Part shown: piece by piece, positions 7,624 through 13,296 of the stretch
Numbering within the stretch: the first letter of the stretch is position 1
Layout: the number at the start of each line of letters is the position of its first letter
NCBI GenBank assembly: GCA_937928455.1
Contig: CALFUG010000102.1
Location: 1-13,296 of the forward strand
Length of the DNA stretch: 13,296 bases
Source: an uncultured Clostridia bacterium
GTDB lineage: Bacteria > Bacillota > Clostridia > Peptostreptococcales > Anaerovoracaceae
Reading direction: 5' to 3'
The notes under the pieces: generated by a model
Databases searched by the model: none
The model's input: only the letters and a program-made list of their open reading frames with translations
What the model was told of the DNA's origin: nothing
Program-made: the position numbers and the translations under genes

Positions 7624-7645
7624 TCTACAAAGCCGACCAATTCAA
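7617..7645 (-). promoter_or_regulatory. katG promoter (sigma-A type)
   Basis: On the minus strand TTGAAT (-35, 7640-7645) is separated by 17 nt from a perfect TATAAT (-10, 7617-7622). Transcription would start near 7610, giving a leader of about 100 nt before the ATG at 7507. Immediately upstream lies a 5-bp inverted repeat ATGAG-N6-CTCAT (7645-7660), a possible extra protein site. Confidence 0.72.
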
Positions 7646-7705
7646 TGAGTAATTTCTCATCCGCCAAATAATTTCCGAAAACCCACTATTTGGATTCAAC
7701 CTAAG

Positions 7706-7737
7706 AAAAAACCCTCGATAAACAACTCGAAGGTTTT
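7706..7737 (-). terminator. Rho-independent terminator of pnp
   Basis: On the minus strand AAAACCTTCGA pairs with TCGAGGGTTTT (11 bp, one G-T wobble) around the 8-nt loop GTTGTTTA, followed by further T. It lies 43 nt after the pnp stop codon and separates pnp transcription from the katG control region. Confidence 0.9.
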
Positions 7738-7780
7738 CATTCCCGATCGTTCTATTCATTATGCCAAGATCATCTCGTTG

Positions 7781-9880
7781 CTAAAGCAGCTCTTTTCGAG
7801 ATAGGTTGATTCGGTTCTGACTGTCGATTTCGGTGACCTTAACCTTCACCTTGTCCCCAACATTCATCACATCCTCCACTTTTTCAACCCGTTCCTTCGC
7901 CATCTTGGAGATGTGCAATAAGCCTTCTTTTCCGGGAAGTATTTCGATAAATGCGCCAAAGGCCATCAATCGAGTAACCACTCCATCATAGACTTCGCCC
8001 ACTTCCACATCCTTAACCAAGAGCTCGATTTCAGCCACTCCCAATTTTGCCGTCTCCATGTCCGGTGCGGCAATATAGATAAGTCCCGTATCGTCGATGT
8101 CAATCTTTACACCGGTTTCCGCGATGATTCGATTGATGGTTTTTCCTCCCGGTCCAATGACCGTTCGAATCTTGTCCGGGTCAATCTGCATGGTGATAAT
8201 ACGCGGTGCATAAGGAGATAAATCCTTTCTGGGCTCTGAAATTTCTTCCATCATCTTTGCCATAATGTGCATTCGGCCCTCTTTGGCCTGTGTCAGCGCT
8301 TGCTCCAGAATTTCTCTGGAAAGGCCGTGCACTTTGATGTCCATTTGAATGGCAGTCACGCCCTTTTCCGTACCGGCAACTTTAAAGTCCATATCTCCCA
8401 GAAAATCTTCCATTCCTTGAATATCCGAAAGAATGGCCATGGTACTGGATCCGTCCTCTTCCACCCGTTCAATCAATCCCATCGCAATTCCTGCCACCGG
8501 TCGGGTGATGGGAACTCCCGCATCCATCAATGCTAGCGTACTGCCACAAACCGATGCCTGGGAAGTAGACCCGTTACTGGACAACACGTCACTCACTACA
8601 CGGATAGCATAAGGGAACACTTCCTCCGGAGGAAGTACCGGAAGCAAAGCTCTCTCTGCCAAGGCACCATGACCAATTTCTCTTCTTCCCGGGGAACGCA
8701 TAGGTCTGGCTTCTCCTACAGAGTAAGGCGGGAAATTGTAATGATGCATATATCTTTTTTCCGTTTCATCTCCAATACCATCTATGGTTTGCGCTTCTCT
8801 TACCGGAGCCAATGTGGCAACACTCAACACCTGAGTTTGTCCTCTCTTGAACAATCCGGTCCCATGCGTTCTAGGCAAGAAACCTGTTTCACACCATATA
8901 GGTCTGATTTCATCCGGCTTTCGATTATCCGGACGAATTCCTTCGTCCAGAATCATGGCTCGAACCTGCTCCTTGGTTATACTGTATAGAACACCGGATA
9001 CATCCTTCCCATTATCGGGGAAAATTTCCGCAAAATGCTCCTTGGCTTCCTTCTCCACCCGGTCCATATTTTCCAGTCGCTGAAGCTTATCTTCCGTTTG
9101 AATGGCTTCCCGCATTTTCGCCGTAGCATACTGACGAACCGCAGTGTCCACTTCTTCCGAAACCTTGTATAAAACCACTTCTTTTTTCGGCTTTCCCACC
9201 TCTTTTGTAATGTCCTCGATGAAGGAAACAATTTTTTTAATCTCCTCATGAGCAAACATAATCGCTTCCAAAACCACATCTTCCGGGACTTCCTGGAATC
9301 CGGCCTCCACCATCATGATAGCCTCTTTTGTTCCGCTTACGATTAAATGCAAGTCGCTTTCTTCTCTTTGTGCCAGAGTGGGGTTCACCACAAATTCTCC
9401 ACCCACTCTGCCGATGGACACAGATCCGGTGGGTCCTTCGAAGGGGATATCGGATATGCTAAGAGCCACAGAAGACCCTATCATAGCCACCACATCCGGA
9501 GGACAATCCGGGTCTACGCACATAACGGTAGCTACCACCTGTACATCATGATAGTAACCCTTCGGAAACAGCGGTCGAATGGGTCGGTCAATCAGTCGTG
9601 AGCTGAGAATCGCCTTTTCACTGGGTCGACCCTCTCTCTTGATAAATCCTCCGGGAATTTTCCCAGCGGCATACATTCGTTCTTCATAATCGCAGGTCAA
9701 TGGGAAAAAATCAGCATCCGGTCTGGGAGCTTCCGAGGCACAAGCCGTTACATTCACCACAGTATCACCGTACCGCAGTGTAACTTGACCATTGGCCAAC
9801 TCACACACCTTACCAATCTCCATTTGCAATAATCTTCCACCCAGCGCCGTGCGATAGGTTTTGTAATCTTCAAATCTCAT
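7781..9880 (-). CDS. pnp: Polynucleotide phosphorylase
   Basis: PNPase degrades RNA 3'-to-5' with phosphate and can also add nucleotides; it is a trimeric cytoplasmic enzyme. From ATG 9880 the product is 699 residues, the standard length. It has a first RNase PH domain (about 10-145, with FIKREGRPSE at 79-88), an all-helical linker, and a second RNase PH domain (about 320-530) with GRREIGHG, the phosphate-binding SNGSTSQAS (435-443) and catalytic acids D492 and D498 in EDFLGDMDF. These are followed by a KH domain with GPGGK (576-580) and a C-terminal S1 domain (about 627-699). The start is somewhat uncertain. The AGGAGG at 9893-9898 lies 12 nt from this ATG, rather far, and only 3 nt from an in-frame TTG at 9889, rather near. 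The conserved N-terminus favours the ATG. It follows rpsO, as in most bacteria. Confidence 0.97.
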   Translation of the reverse strand: MRFEDYKTYRTALGGRLLQMEIGKVCELANGQVTLRYGDTVVNVTACASEAPRPDADFFPLTCDYEERMYAAGKIPGGFIKREGRPSEKAILSSRLIDRPIRPLFPKGYYHDVQVVATVMCVDPDCPPDVVAMIGSSVALSISDIPFEGPTGSVSIGRVGGEFVVNPTLAQREESDLHLIVSGTKEAIMMVEAGFQEVPEDVVLEAIMFAHEEIKKIVSFIEDITKEVGKPKKEVVLYKVSEEVDTAVRQYATAKMREAIQTEDKLQRLENMDRVEKEAKEHFAEIFPDNGKDVSGVLYSITKEQVRAMILDEGIRPDNRKPDEIRPIWCETGFLPRTHGTGLFKRGQTQVLSVATLAPVREAQTIDGIGDETEKRYMHHYNFPPYSVGEARPMRSPGRREIGHGALAERALLPVLPPEEVFPYAIRVVSDVLSSNGSTSQASVCGSTLALMDAGVPITRPVAGIAMGLIERVEEDGSSTMAILSDIQGMEDFLGDMDFKVAGTEKGVTAIQMDIKVHGLSREILEQALTQAKEGRMHIMAKMMEEISEPRKDLSPYAPRIITMQIDPDKIRTVIGPGGKTINRIIAETGVKIDIDDTGLIYIAAPDMETAKLGVAEIELLVKDVEVGEVYDGVVTRLMAFGAFIEILPGKEGLLHISKMAKERVEKVEDVMNVGDKVKVKVTEIDSQNRINLSRKELL

Positions 9881-9892
9881 AATTAACAACTA

Positions 9893-9898
9893 CCTCCT
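9893..9898 (-). promoter_or_regulatory. pnp ribosome binding site, unusually spaced
   Basis: AGGAGG on the minus strand is a near-perfect Shine-Dalgarno, but it stands 12 nt from the ATG and 3 nt from the upstream TTG (codons TTG TTA ATT ATG). Neither spacing is optimal, so the true start codon cannot be settled by eye. Confidence 0.6.
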
Positions 9899-9949
9899 GT
9901 TAATTCTAACTTCTTTGCGTTTTTCACGCTAACAAATAAATATAAATAA

Positions 9950-9974
9950 AAGCGGAGCAATCTTGGCTCCGCTT
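9950..9974 (-). terminator. Hairpin (terminator or processing site) between rpsO and pnp
   Basis: On the minus strand AAGCGGAGC and GCTCCGCTT form a perfect 9-bp stem with a 7-nt loop, then the T-rich tail TTATTTATATTTATTT. It lies 17 nt after the rpsO stop. The tail is interrupted by A, so it may be a leaky terminator that lowers pnp expression, or a processing site as known in the rpsO-pnp region of other bacteria. No separate pnp promoter is obvious in the 110-bp gap, which argues for partial read-through. Confidence 0.75.
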
Positions 9975-9990
9975 AAATTTTTAAGTTGTA

Positions 9991-10257
9991 CTACTTTCTC
10001 AAACCTAAACGAGCAATCAGACTTCTGTACCGTTCCACATCCTTATCCTTTAGGTAATTGAGAAGATTTCTTCTCTGGCCAACCATTTTCAGCAAGCCTC
10101 TTCGGGAATGATGGTCTTTCTTATGAATCTTCAGGTGCTCATTCAAATCATTAATTCGATACGTTAACACGGCCACTTGCACCTCGGGCGAACCAGTATC
10201 GCCTTCTTTTAGCTGATATTCTTTCATAATCTCAGCTTTTTTTGCTTGATCAATCAT
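9991..10257 (-). CDS. rpsO: 30S ribosomal protein S15
   Basis: S15 is a primary 16S rRNA-binding protein that nucleates the platform of the small subunit. The 88-residue product carries the full family signature: GDTGSPEVQVAVLTYRINDL, HKKDHHSRRGLLKMVGQRRN and a C-terminus ending ARLGLRK. The frame also has an ATG two codons earlier at 10263, but the ribosome binding site AAAAGGAG (10266-10273) is only 2 nt from that codon and 8 nt from the ATG at 10257. The second therefore fits both spacing and the usual length of about 88-89 residues. A promoter and a structured leader lie upstream, consistent with the autoregulation of S15 known in other bacteria. Confidence 0.97.
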   Translation of the reverse strand: MIDQAKKAEIMKEYQLKEGDTGSPEVQVAVLTYRINDLNEHLKIHKKDHHSRRGLLKMVGQRRNLLNYLKDKDVERYRSLIARLGLRK

Positions 10258-10265
10258 TTTCATTT

Positions 10266-10273
10266 CTCCTTTT
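10266..10273 (-). promoter_or_regulatory. rpsO ribosome binding site that fixes the start
   Basis: AAAAGGAG on the minus strand lies 8 nt from ATG 10257 and only 2 nt from ATG 10263, so it selects the downstream start. Confidence 0.8.
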
Positions 10274-10281
10274 CTTGATTC

Positions 10282-10329
10282 ACCTCTCGCTGAGTATCCG
10301 TCGGAGTCCTCGAAATACTAAGCGAAGGT
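10282..10329 (-). promoter_or_regulatory. Structured rpsO leader, candidate S15 autoregulatory RNA
   Basis: In the minus-strand transcript ACCTTCGCTTAGTAT (10315-10329) pairs with ATACTCAGCGAGAGGT (10282-10297): four pairs and a G-U, a bulged A, four pairs, one mismatch, then five pairs. The 17-nt apical part contains a small TCG/CGA hairpin. The helix ends about 8 nt before the Shine-Dalgarno. S15 binds such leaders in several bacteria, but the exact binding motif cannot be confirmed here. Confidence 0.5.
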
Positions 10330-10345
10330 ACTTACACAACAATTG

Positions 10346-10374
10346 ATGATATCATAAAACATGATCATTGTCTA
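10346..10374 (-). promoter_or_regulatory. rpsO promoter (sigma-A type)
   Basis: On the minus strand TAGACA (-35, 10369-10374) and TATCAT (-10, 10346-10351) are separated by 17 nt, each 5 of 6 to consensus. The expected start is near 10339, about 80 nt before the rpsO ATG. The -35 touches the final codons of the ribF region, so rpsO-pnp can be expressed apart from the upstream operon. Confidence 0.65.
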
Positions 10375-10376
10375 CA

Positions 10377-11300
10377 TCATTTCGAAAAATACGCCTTGGC
10401 TGCGAAACAGTCTCTCTTAATTTGGTCCGCCAATGCCTCCACCGAATCAAATTTTATTTCATCTCGTGTTTTTACCAAAAACTCTACATGAATGCTTTTG
10501 CCATAAAGTTCCTTGTCAAACCCAAAAATATGGGTTTCTACATTTTTTTCATACTTTCCGATGGTGGGTTTGTTACCCACGTTGGTTATGCTGGGGTATG
10601 TTACGCCATGATAAGTACACAAGGTAATGTATACTCCATTGGCTGGAGACACCATAGTTTCATCGATAATCAGGTTGGACGTGGGAAATCCGATGGTTTG
10701 TCCAATCTTATTTCCTACCACCACTTCACCATTGATGGAATACGGTCTTCCCATGTATTTCAAGCACTGGTCCACCTGCCCTTCGGAGATTAGATTTCGG
10801 ATCAATGTGCTGCTGATTACCTGGCCATCTATCATTACCGGAGGCACCACCTCAATTTCAAAACCCACTTCTGCACCGACTCGTTGCAATACCTCTGTAT
10901 CCCCCAAGGCTTTGCTGCCGAACCGATAATTAAACCCACAGAATCCGTATTTCATATGGAGCCTCTTCCACAGCAATTCCCTGACAAAGGTTTCCGGGGT
11001 CATTTCCATAATCGTTTCGTCAAAGGTGATATTAAATAAGTGGTCCACCCCCAACTGACGAAGAATTCTGGCCTTTTCCTCGAAGTAAATAATATTCTTG
11101 GTAAACTCTTCGTTCATAATCACATTGCGAGGGTGATTGGCAAAAGTAAAAATGCCACTTTCCAACCCTAGCTCGCTGGCCTTTCGCACCGCACGTTCTA
11201 TAATTTCCCGATGGCCCAGATGAATCCCGTCAAAATTTCCCAGGGCAATCACCATTGGCTGGTTGGATTCTATTTCTTCCAGTGAATGATATATCTTCAT
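10377..11300 (-). CDS. ribF: Bifunctional riboflavin kinase / FAD synthetase
   Basis: RibF phosphorylates riboflavin to FMN and adenylylates FMN to FAD. The 307 residues show the two expected modules. The N-terminal nucleotidyltransferase module has GNFDGIHLGH (21-30) and the closing motif SSTLIRNLI (163-171). The C-terminal riboflavin kinase module begins near 185 with GFPTSN (204-209), PANGVYI (219-225), TNVGNKPTIG and the catalytic-glutamate segment VETHIFGFD (254-262, E255). Length and order are typical. The ATG lies 3 nt after the truB stop and has only a poor Shine-Dalgarno inside truB, so translation is probably coupled to truB. The truB-ribF pair is classic in Bacillota. Confidence 0.97.
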   Translation of the reverse strand: MKIYHSLEEIESNQPMVIALGNFDGIHLGHREIIERAVRKASELGLESGIFTFANHPRNVIMNEEFTKNIIYFEEKARILRQLGVDHLFNITFDETIMEMTPETFVRELLWKRLHMKYGFCGFNYRFGSKALGDTEVLQRVGAEVGFEIEVVPPVMIDGQVISSTLIRNLISEGQVDQCLKYMGRPYSINGEVVVGNKIGQTIGFPTSNLIIDETMVSPANGVYITLCTYHGVTYPSITNVGNKPTIGKYEKNVETHIFGFDKELYGKSIHVEFLVKTRDEIKFDSVEALADQIKRDCFAAKAYFSK

Positions 11301-11303
11301 GAT

Positions 11304-12254
11304 TTACAATACGTCTCTTTCCTTTTTTTTGAAAACCCTTTCCGGGTAGAAGAGTCCCCTTTGAATGGTCCCTATGGCCACCAGCTCTTCTTCCAGCATC
11401 ATTCTATATTTAACCGGTTTGTGAGTTCCCACCTCAGGAGTTGATATTTCCAGATGGATCACATCCACAGATTTCCCATCTTCCAATGCTTTTCTCATGG
11501 AAATTTTCCCTTGAATTTTTCCCAAACGCACCAAGGGTTTCTCCATAGGGGTTATATTTTTTATCACATCCTCCATGGATGTCAATTCTTCAAAGGTTAC
11601 TGCATTTTCCAAGCGCATGGCACCACATGCCATTCTCACCAAACCAGACATAACCCCACCACAACCCAAAGCATTGCCTAGGTCATGACATATACTTCGG
11701 ACATAAGTCCCCTTGGAACAATGAATCCGCAGTAAGGCCTCTTTTTCCGAATCCCGGTATTCCATCATTTGAATGTCATGAATGGTAACTTTCCTTTCGG
11801 GAACCTCAACTTGCTTTCCTTCTCTGGCATACTGATAAAGCCGTTTCCCATCCACGCGAATGGCGGAGAATAGGGGAGGCTTCTGCATAATCTCTCCTCG
11901 AAAAGCTTCCAAGGCGGACTGAATTTTTCCCTGGGAGAGATTCCCCAATCCATCTGCTTCTTCCCGCCTCTTCTCCTCCATGGTTCCCCATATATCATAC
12001 GTGTCCGACCGGGCACCGAAAGTCACCTTGCAAACATAGACCTTGTCATCTTCCTCCAGATACGGAATGATTCTAGTGGCTTGTCCCAAGCAAAGGGGAA
12101 GCAATCCCGTCGCCTGAGGATCCAAGGTCCCCGTGTGACCGATTTTTCGAATGCCGGAAATTCGACGCATCCGAGCCACACAATCATGAGAAGTCATTCC
12201 CGGTGGTTTGTTTAATAAGATAATCCCATCCATATTGGGAAATGATTTTTCCAT
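11304..12254 (-). CDS. truB: tRNA pseudouridine(55) synthase
   Basis: TruB converts U55 of the tRNA T-loop to pseudouridine. The 316-residue product contains LLNKPPGMTSHD (13-24), the catalytic aspartate D45 in GHTGTLDPQATGLLP (39-53), YEFDVTF-like KVYVCKVTFGARSDTYD, QKPPLFSAIRVDGKRLY and KGTYVRSICHDLG, then a C-terminal extension (about 250-316) resembling a small PUA-like domain. Start choice: ATG 12254 lies 6 nt after the nrnA stop with no good Shine-Dalgarno. A second ATG seven codons later (MDGIILLNK) matches many family N-termini and also lacks one. Coupling to nrnA translation is likely in either case. No defect is seen. Confidence 0.96.
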   Translation of the reverse strand: MEKSFPNMDGIILLNKPPGMTSHDCVARMRRISGIRKIGHTGTLDPQATGLLPLCLGQATRIIPYLEEDDKVYVCKVTFGARSDTYDIWGTMEEKRREEADGLGNLSQGKIQSALEAFRGEIMQKPPLFSAIRVDGKRLYQYAREGKQVEVPERKVTIHDIQMMEYRDSEKEALLRIHCSKGTYVRSICHDLGNALGCGGVMSGLVRMACGAMRLENAVTFEELTSMEDVIKNITPMEKPLVRLGKIQGKISMRKALEDGKSVDVIHLEISTPEVGTHKPVKYRMMLEEELVAIGTIQRGLFYPERVFKKKERDVL

Positions 12255-12260
12255 GGGTTT

Positions 12261-13247
12261 TTATGCTTTCTGATTCTCCATCTCGCGTAGGGTAATTTCA
12301 ATTTCGTTGATAATCATCTTCAAAGCGAACTCCATGGTAGCCCGAATGGTACACCCCGCTGCCTTACGATGACCACCCCCATTAAACCTCATGGCGATTT
12401 CTGCCACGTTGGCCTGGGTTTTTGACCGCATACTCACCTTGATGTTGTCTGCTCCGTCCTCCCTCAGAAAAGCGGCTACTTCCACGCCGGAAATGCAGCG
12501 CAATGTCTCCACAATTCCTTCCGTTTCATCCGGGGTTGCACCTGTCTCCTTTAGAATGGAATGGGTGGCATAAGTGATGGCACCTTTTCCACCGGCGAAA
12601 AAGGTCAAGTTGTCCATAACTTTATTGGTCATTAGAATCTTTTCCGGCCGGATGTTTTCATAAATCTTCACACTCACATCATTGTGATCGATGCCCAAAT
12701 CATAGAGTTCTGCTACAATCAAGTGGGTTTCCTTCGTGGTGTTGGAATATTGAAAATTTCCAGTATCTGTGGTAATCCCTGCCCATATGGCTTCTCCGAT
12801 TTCACGGTCCAACGGTACATTTAATTCTTTCAAAATACGGTATACCAACATGGCCGTTGCCGAAGCATCGGTGTCGATATAATTATAATCAAAAACAGGG
12901 TCCGTAGATAAGTGATGGTCGATGCACATGGTATGCTGGCCTTTGAAAAAATGATCCTTTCTTCCTTGGAAGCGAGAAACCTCTCCGCAATCCACCGCAA
13001 TGCAGAGCTCCGGATTCTTCACTTTCTCACCAGCAGAAATGCAGTAATCCTTTTCTAAAAATCGCAAGTATTGGGCAATTTCATCTTCGATCAAGATATG
13101 ACACTTTTTCCCCAGAGTACGAAGACCCTTACACAAAGCCACCGCGGAACCCAAAGCATCCCCATCCATATTGACATGGGGAAATAATAGCACCGTTTTC
13201 GCCTCTCGTAAGCGTGCCCCAATCTCTTGCAACGTGCTATTCTTCAT
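12261..13247 (-). CDS. nrnA: Bifunctional oligoribonuclease / pAp phosphatase (NrnA, DHH family)
   Basis: NrnA degrades 2-5 nt RNA left by other ribonucleases and dephosphorylates 3'-phosphoadenosine 5'-phosphate, a by-product of sulfate assimilation. The 328 residues carry the DHH-phosphoesterase metal motifs PHVNMDGDALGSA (23-35), VDCGE (85-89), IDHHLS (109-114) and TTDTGNF (159-165), then a DHHA1 domain with the substrate-binding GGGHRKAAG (290-298). The ATG has GGAG 7 nt upstream and overlaps the end of the upstream gene by 11 nt, so translation is coupled. The place between rbfA and truB is standard for Bacillota. Its pAp phosphatase activity could link functionally to the cys genes elsewhere in the window, but this is only thematic. 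Confidence 0.95.
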   Translation of the reverse strand: MKNSTLQEIGARLREAKTVLLFPHVNMDGDALGSAVALCKGLRTLGKKCHILIEDEIAQYLRFLEKDYCISAGEKVKNPELCIAVDCGEVSRFQGRKDHFFKGQHTMCIDHHLSTDPVFDYNYIDTDASATAMLVYRILKELNVPLDREIGEAIWAGITTDTGNFQYSNTTKETHLIVAELYDLGIDHNDVSVKIYENIRPEKILMTNKVMDNLTFFAGGKGAITYATHSILKETGATPDETEGIVETLRCISGVEVAAFLREDGADNIKVSMRSKTQANVAEIAMRFNGGGHRKAAGCTIRATMEFALKMIINEIEITLREMENQKA

Positions 13248-13296
13248 CTTCCTTCTCCAGTCCCAACTGATCCAACACCCGTGACATTTTTCGTCC
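13237..13296 (-). CDS. rbfA: 3' end of ribosome-binding factor A (partial)
   Basis: Nineteen codons and a TAG stop are visible at the right edge, reading G-R-K-M-S-R-V-L-D-Q-L-G-L then an acidic tail ending EKEDEE. The pattern (Gly-Arg/Asn-x-hydrophobic, then a Leu-rich helix and acidic end) resembles RbfA C-termini from memory, and rbfA normally precedes nrnA and truB in this operon in Bacillota. RbfA helps mature the 30S subunit and 16S rRNA 5' end. Identification rests largely on position, because too little of the protein is in the window. Confidence 0.68.
   Translation of the reverse strand, partial: GRKMSRVLDQLGLEKEDEE

Larger units (their letters stand above)
7542..7680. repeat. Imperfect direct repeat pair flanking the katG promoter
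   Basis: GCCAATAATTCCCGAAA (7542-7558) and GCCAAATAATTTCCGAAA (7663-7680) match except for one substitution and one extra A. The copies are about 120 bp apart and bracket the promoter and PerR box. They are given here as one span covering both copies. Confidence 0.6.

Noticed and set aside
7440..7652. 70-codon plus-strand frame over the katG start and promoter
   Set aside because: It covers the katG N-terminal codons and the promoter/PerR region, has no Shine-Dalgarno and encodes low-complexity sequence.
7508..7705. T-box or metabolite riboswitch in the katG leader
   Set aside because: The leader after the predicted start is about 100 nt, AT-rich, and shows no T-box motif or terminator/antiterminator pair. 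The PerR box explains control better.
1..13296. Mobile element, CRISPR array, tRNA or rRNA genes
   Set aside because: No transposase or integrase motifs, no terminal inverted repeats with target duplications, no regularly spaced repeats, and no cloverleaf or rRNA-like sequence were found. Gaps are too small for most of these.

Overview
The window looks like chromosomal core-genome DNA from a Gram-positive bacterium of the Bacillota, most likely Clostridia-like. The reasons are the gene order rbfA-nrnA-truB-ribF-rpsO-pnp, strong AGGAGG-type ribosome binding sites, a PerR-type operator in front of the catalase gene, and a type-2 (eukaryote-like) isoleucyl-tRNA synthetase. GC content looks moderate by eye; it was not computed. 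No genus can be named from this sequence.

Layout. Bases 1-2820 (+) hold ileS, whose first ~100 codons lie outside the window. It converges on everything else, and all later genes are on the minus strand. A perfect 10-bp hairpin with T-runs on both sides (2833-2856) serves as a shared terminator. Reading the minus strand from the right edge, the order is: the 3' end of rbfA, nrnA, truB, ribF (packed with overlaps or gaps of 3-6 nt), then rpsO with its own promoter and a structured leader, a hairpin, pnp, a strong terminator (7706-7737), a 198-bp control region, katG, a DUF454 (YbaN-type) membrane protein, a 95-residue single-pass membrane protein of unknown function, cysK and cysE.

How the genes work together. 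The right half is a translation and RNA-metabolism block: 30S maturation (RbfA), nanoRNA degradation and pAp hydrolysis (NrnA), tRNA pseudouridine-55 synthesis (TruB), FMN/FAD synthesis (RibF), ribosomal protein S15 and polynucleotide phosphorylase. The middle is a peroxide-defence unit: catalase-peroxidase behind a sigma-A-like promoter whose -10 element lies inside a 13/14 match to the PerR box. After it, on the same strand and with no clear terminator, come the DUF454 protein, the small membrane protein and a two-step cysteine synthesis pair (CysE makes O-acetylserine, CysK makes cysteine). The cys genes have a possible promoter of their own at 4824-4851. The least ordinary part of the window is therefore the katG-DUF454-small protein-cysK-cysE string, which may join peroxide removal to thiol supply. 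I see no mobile element, CRISPR array, tRNA or rRNA. No gene-free stretch exceeds 300 bases; the longest is 7508-7780.
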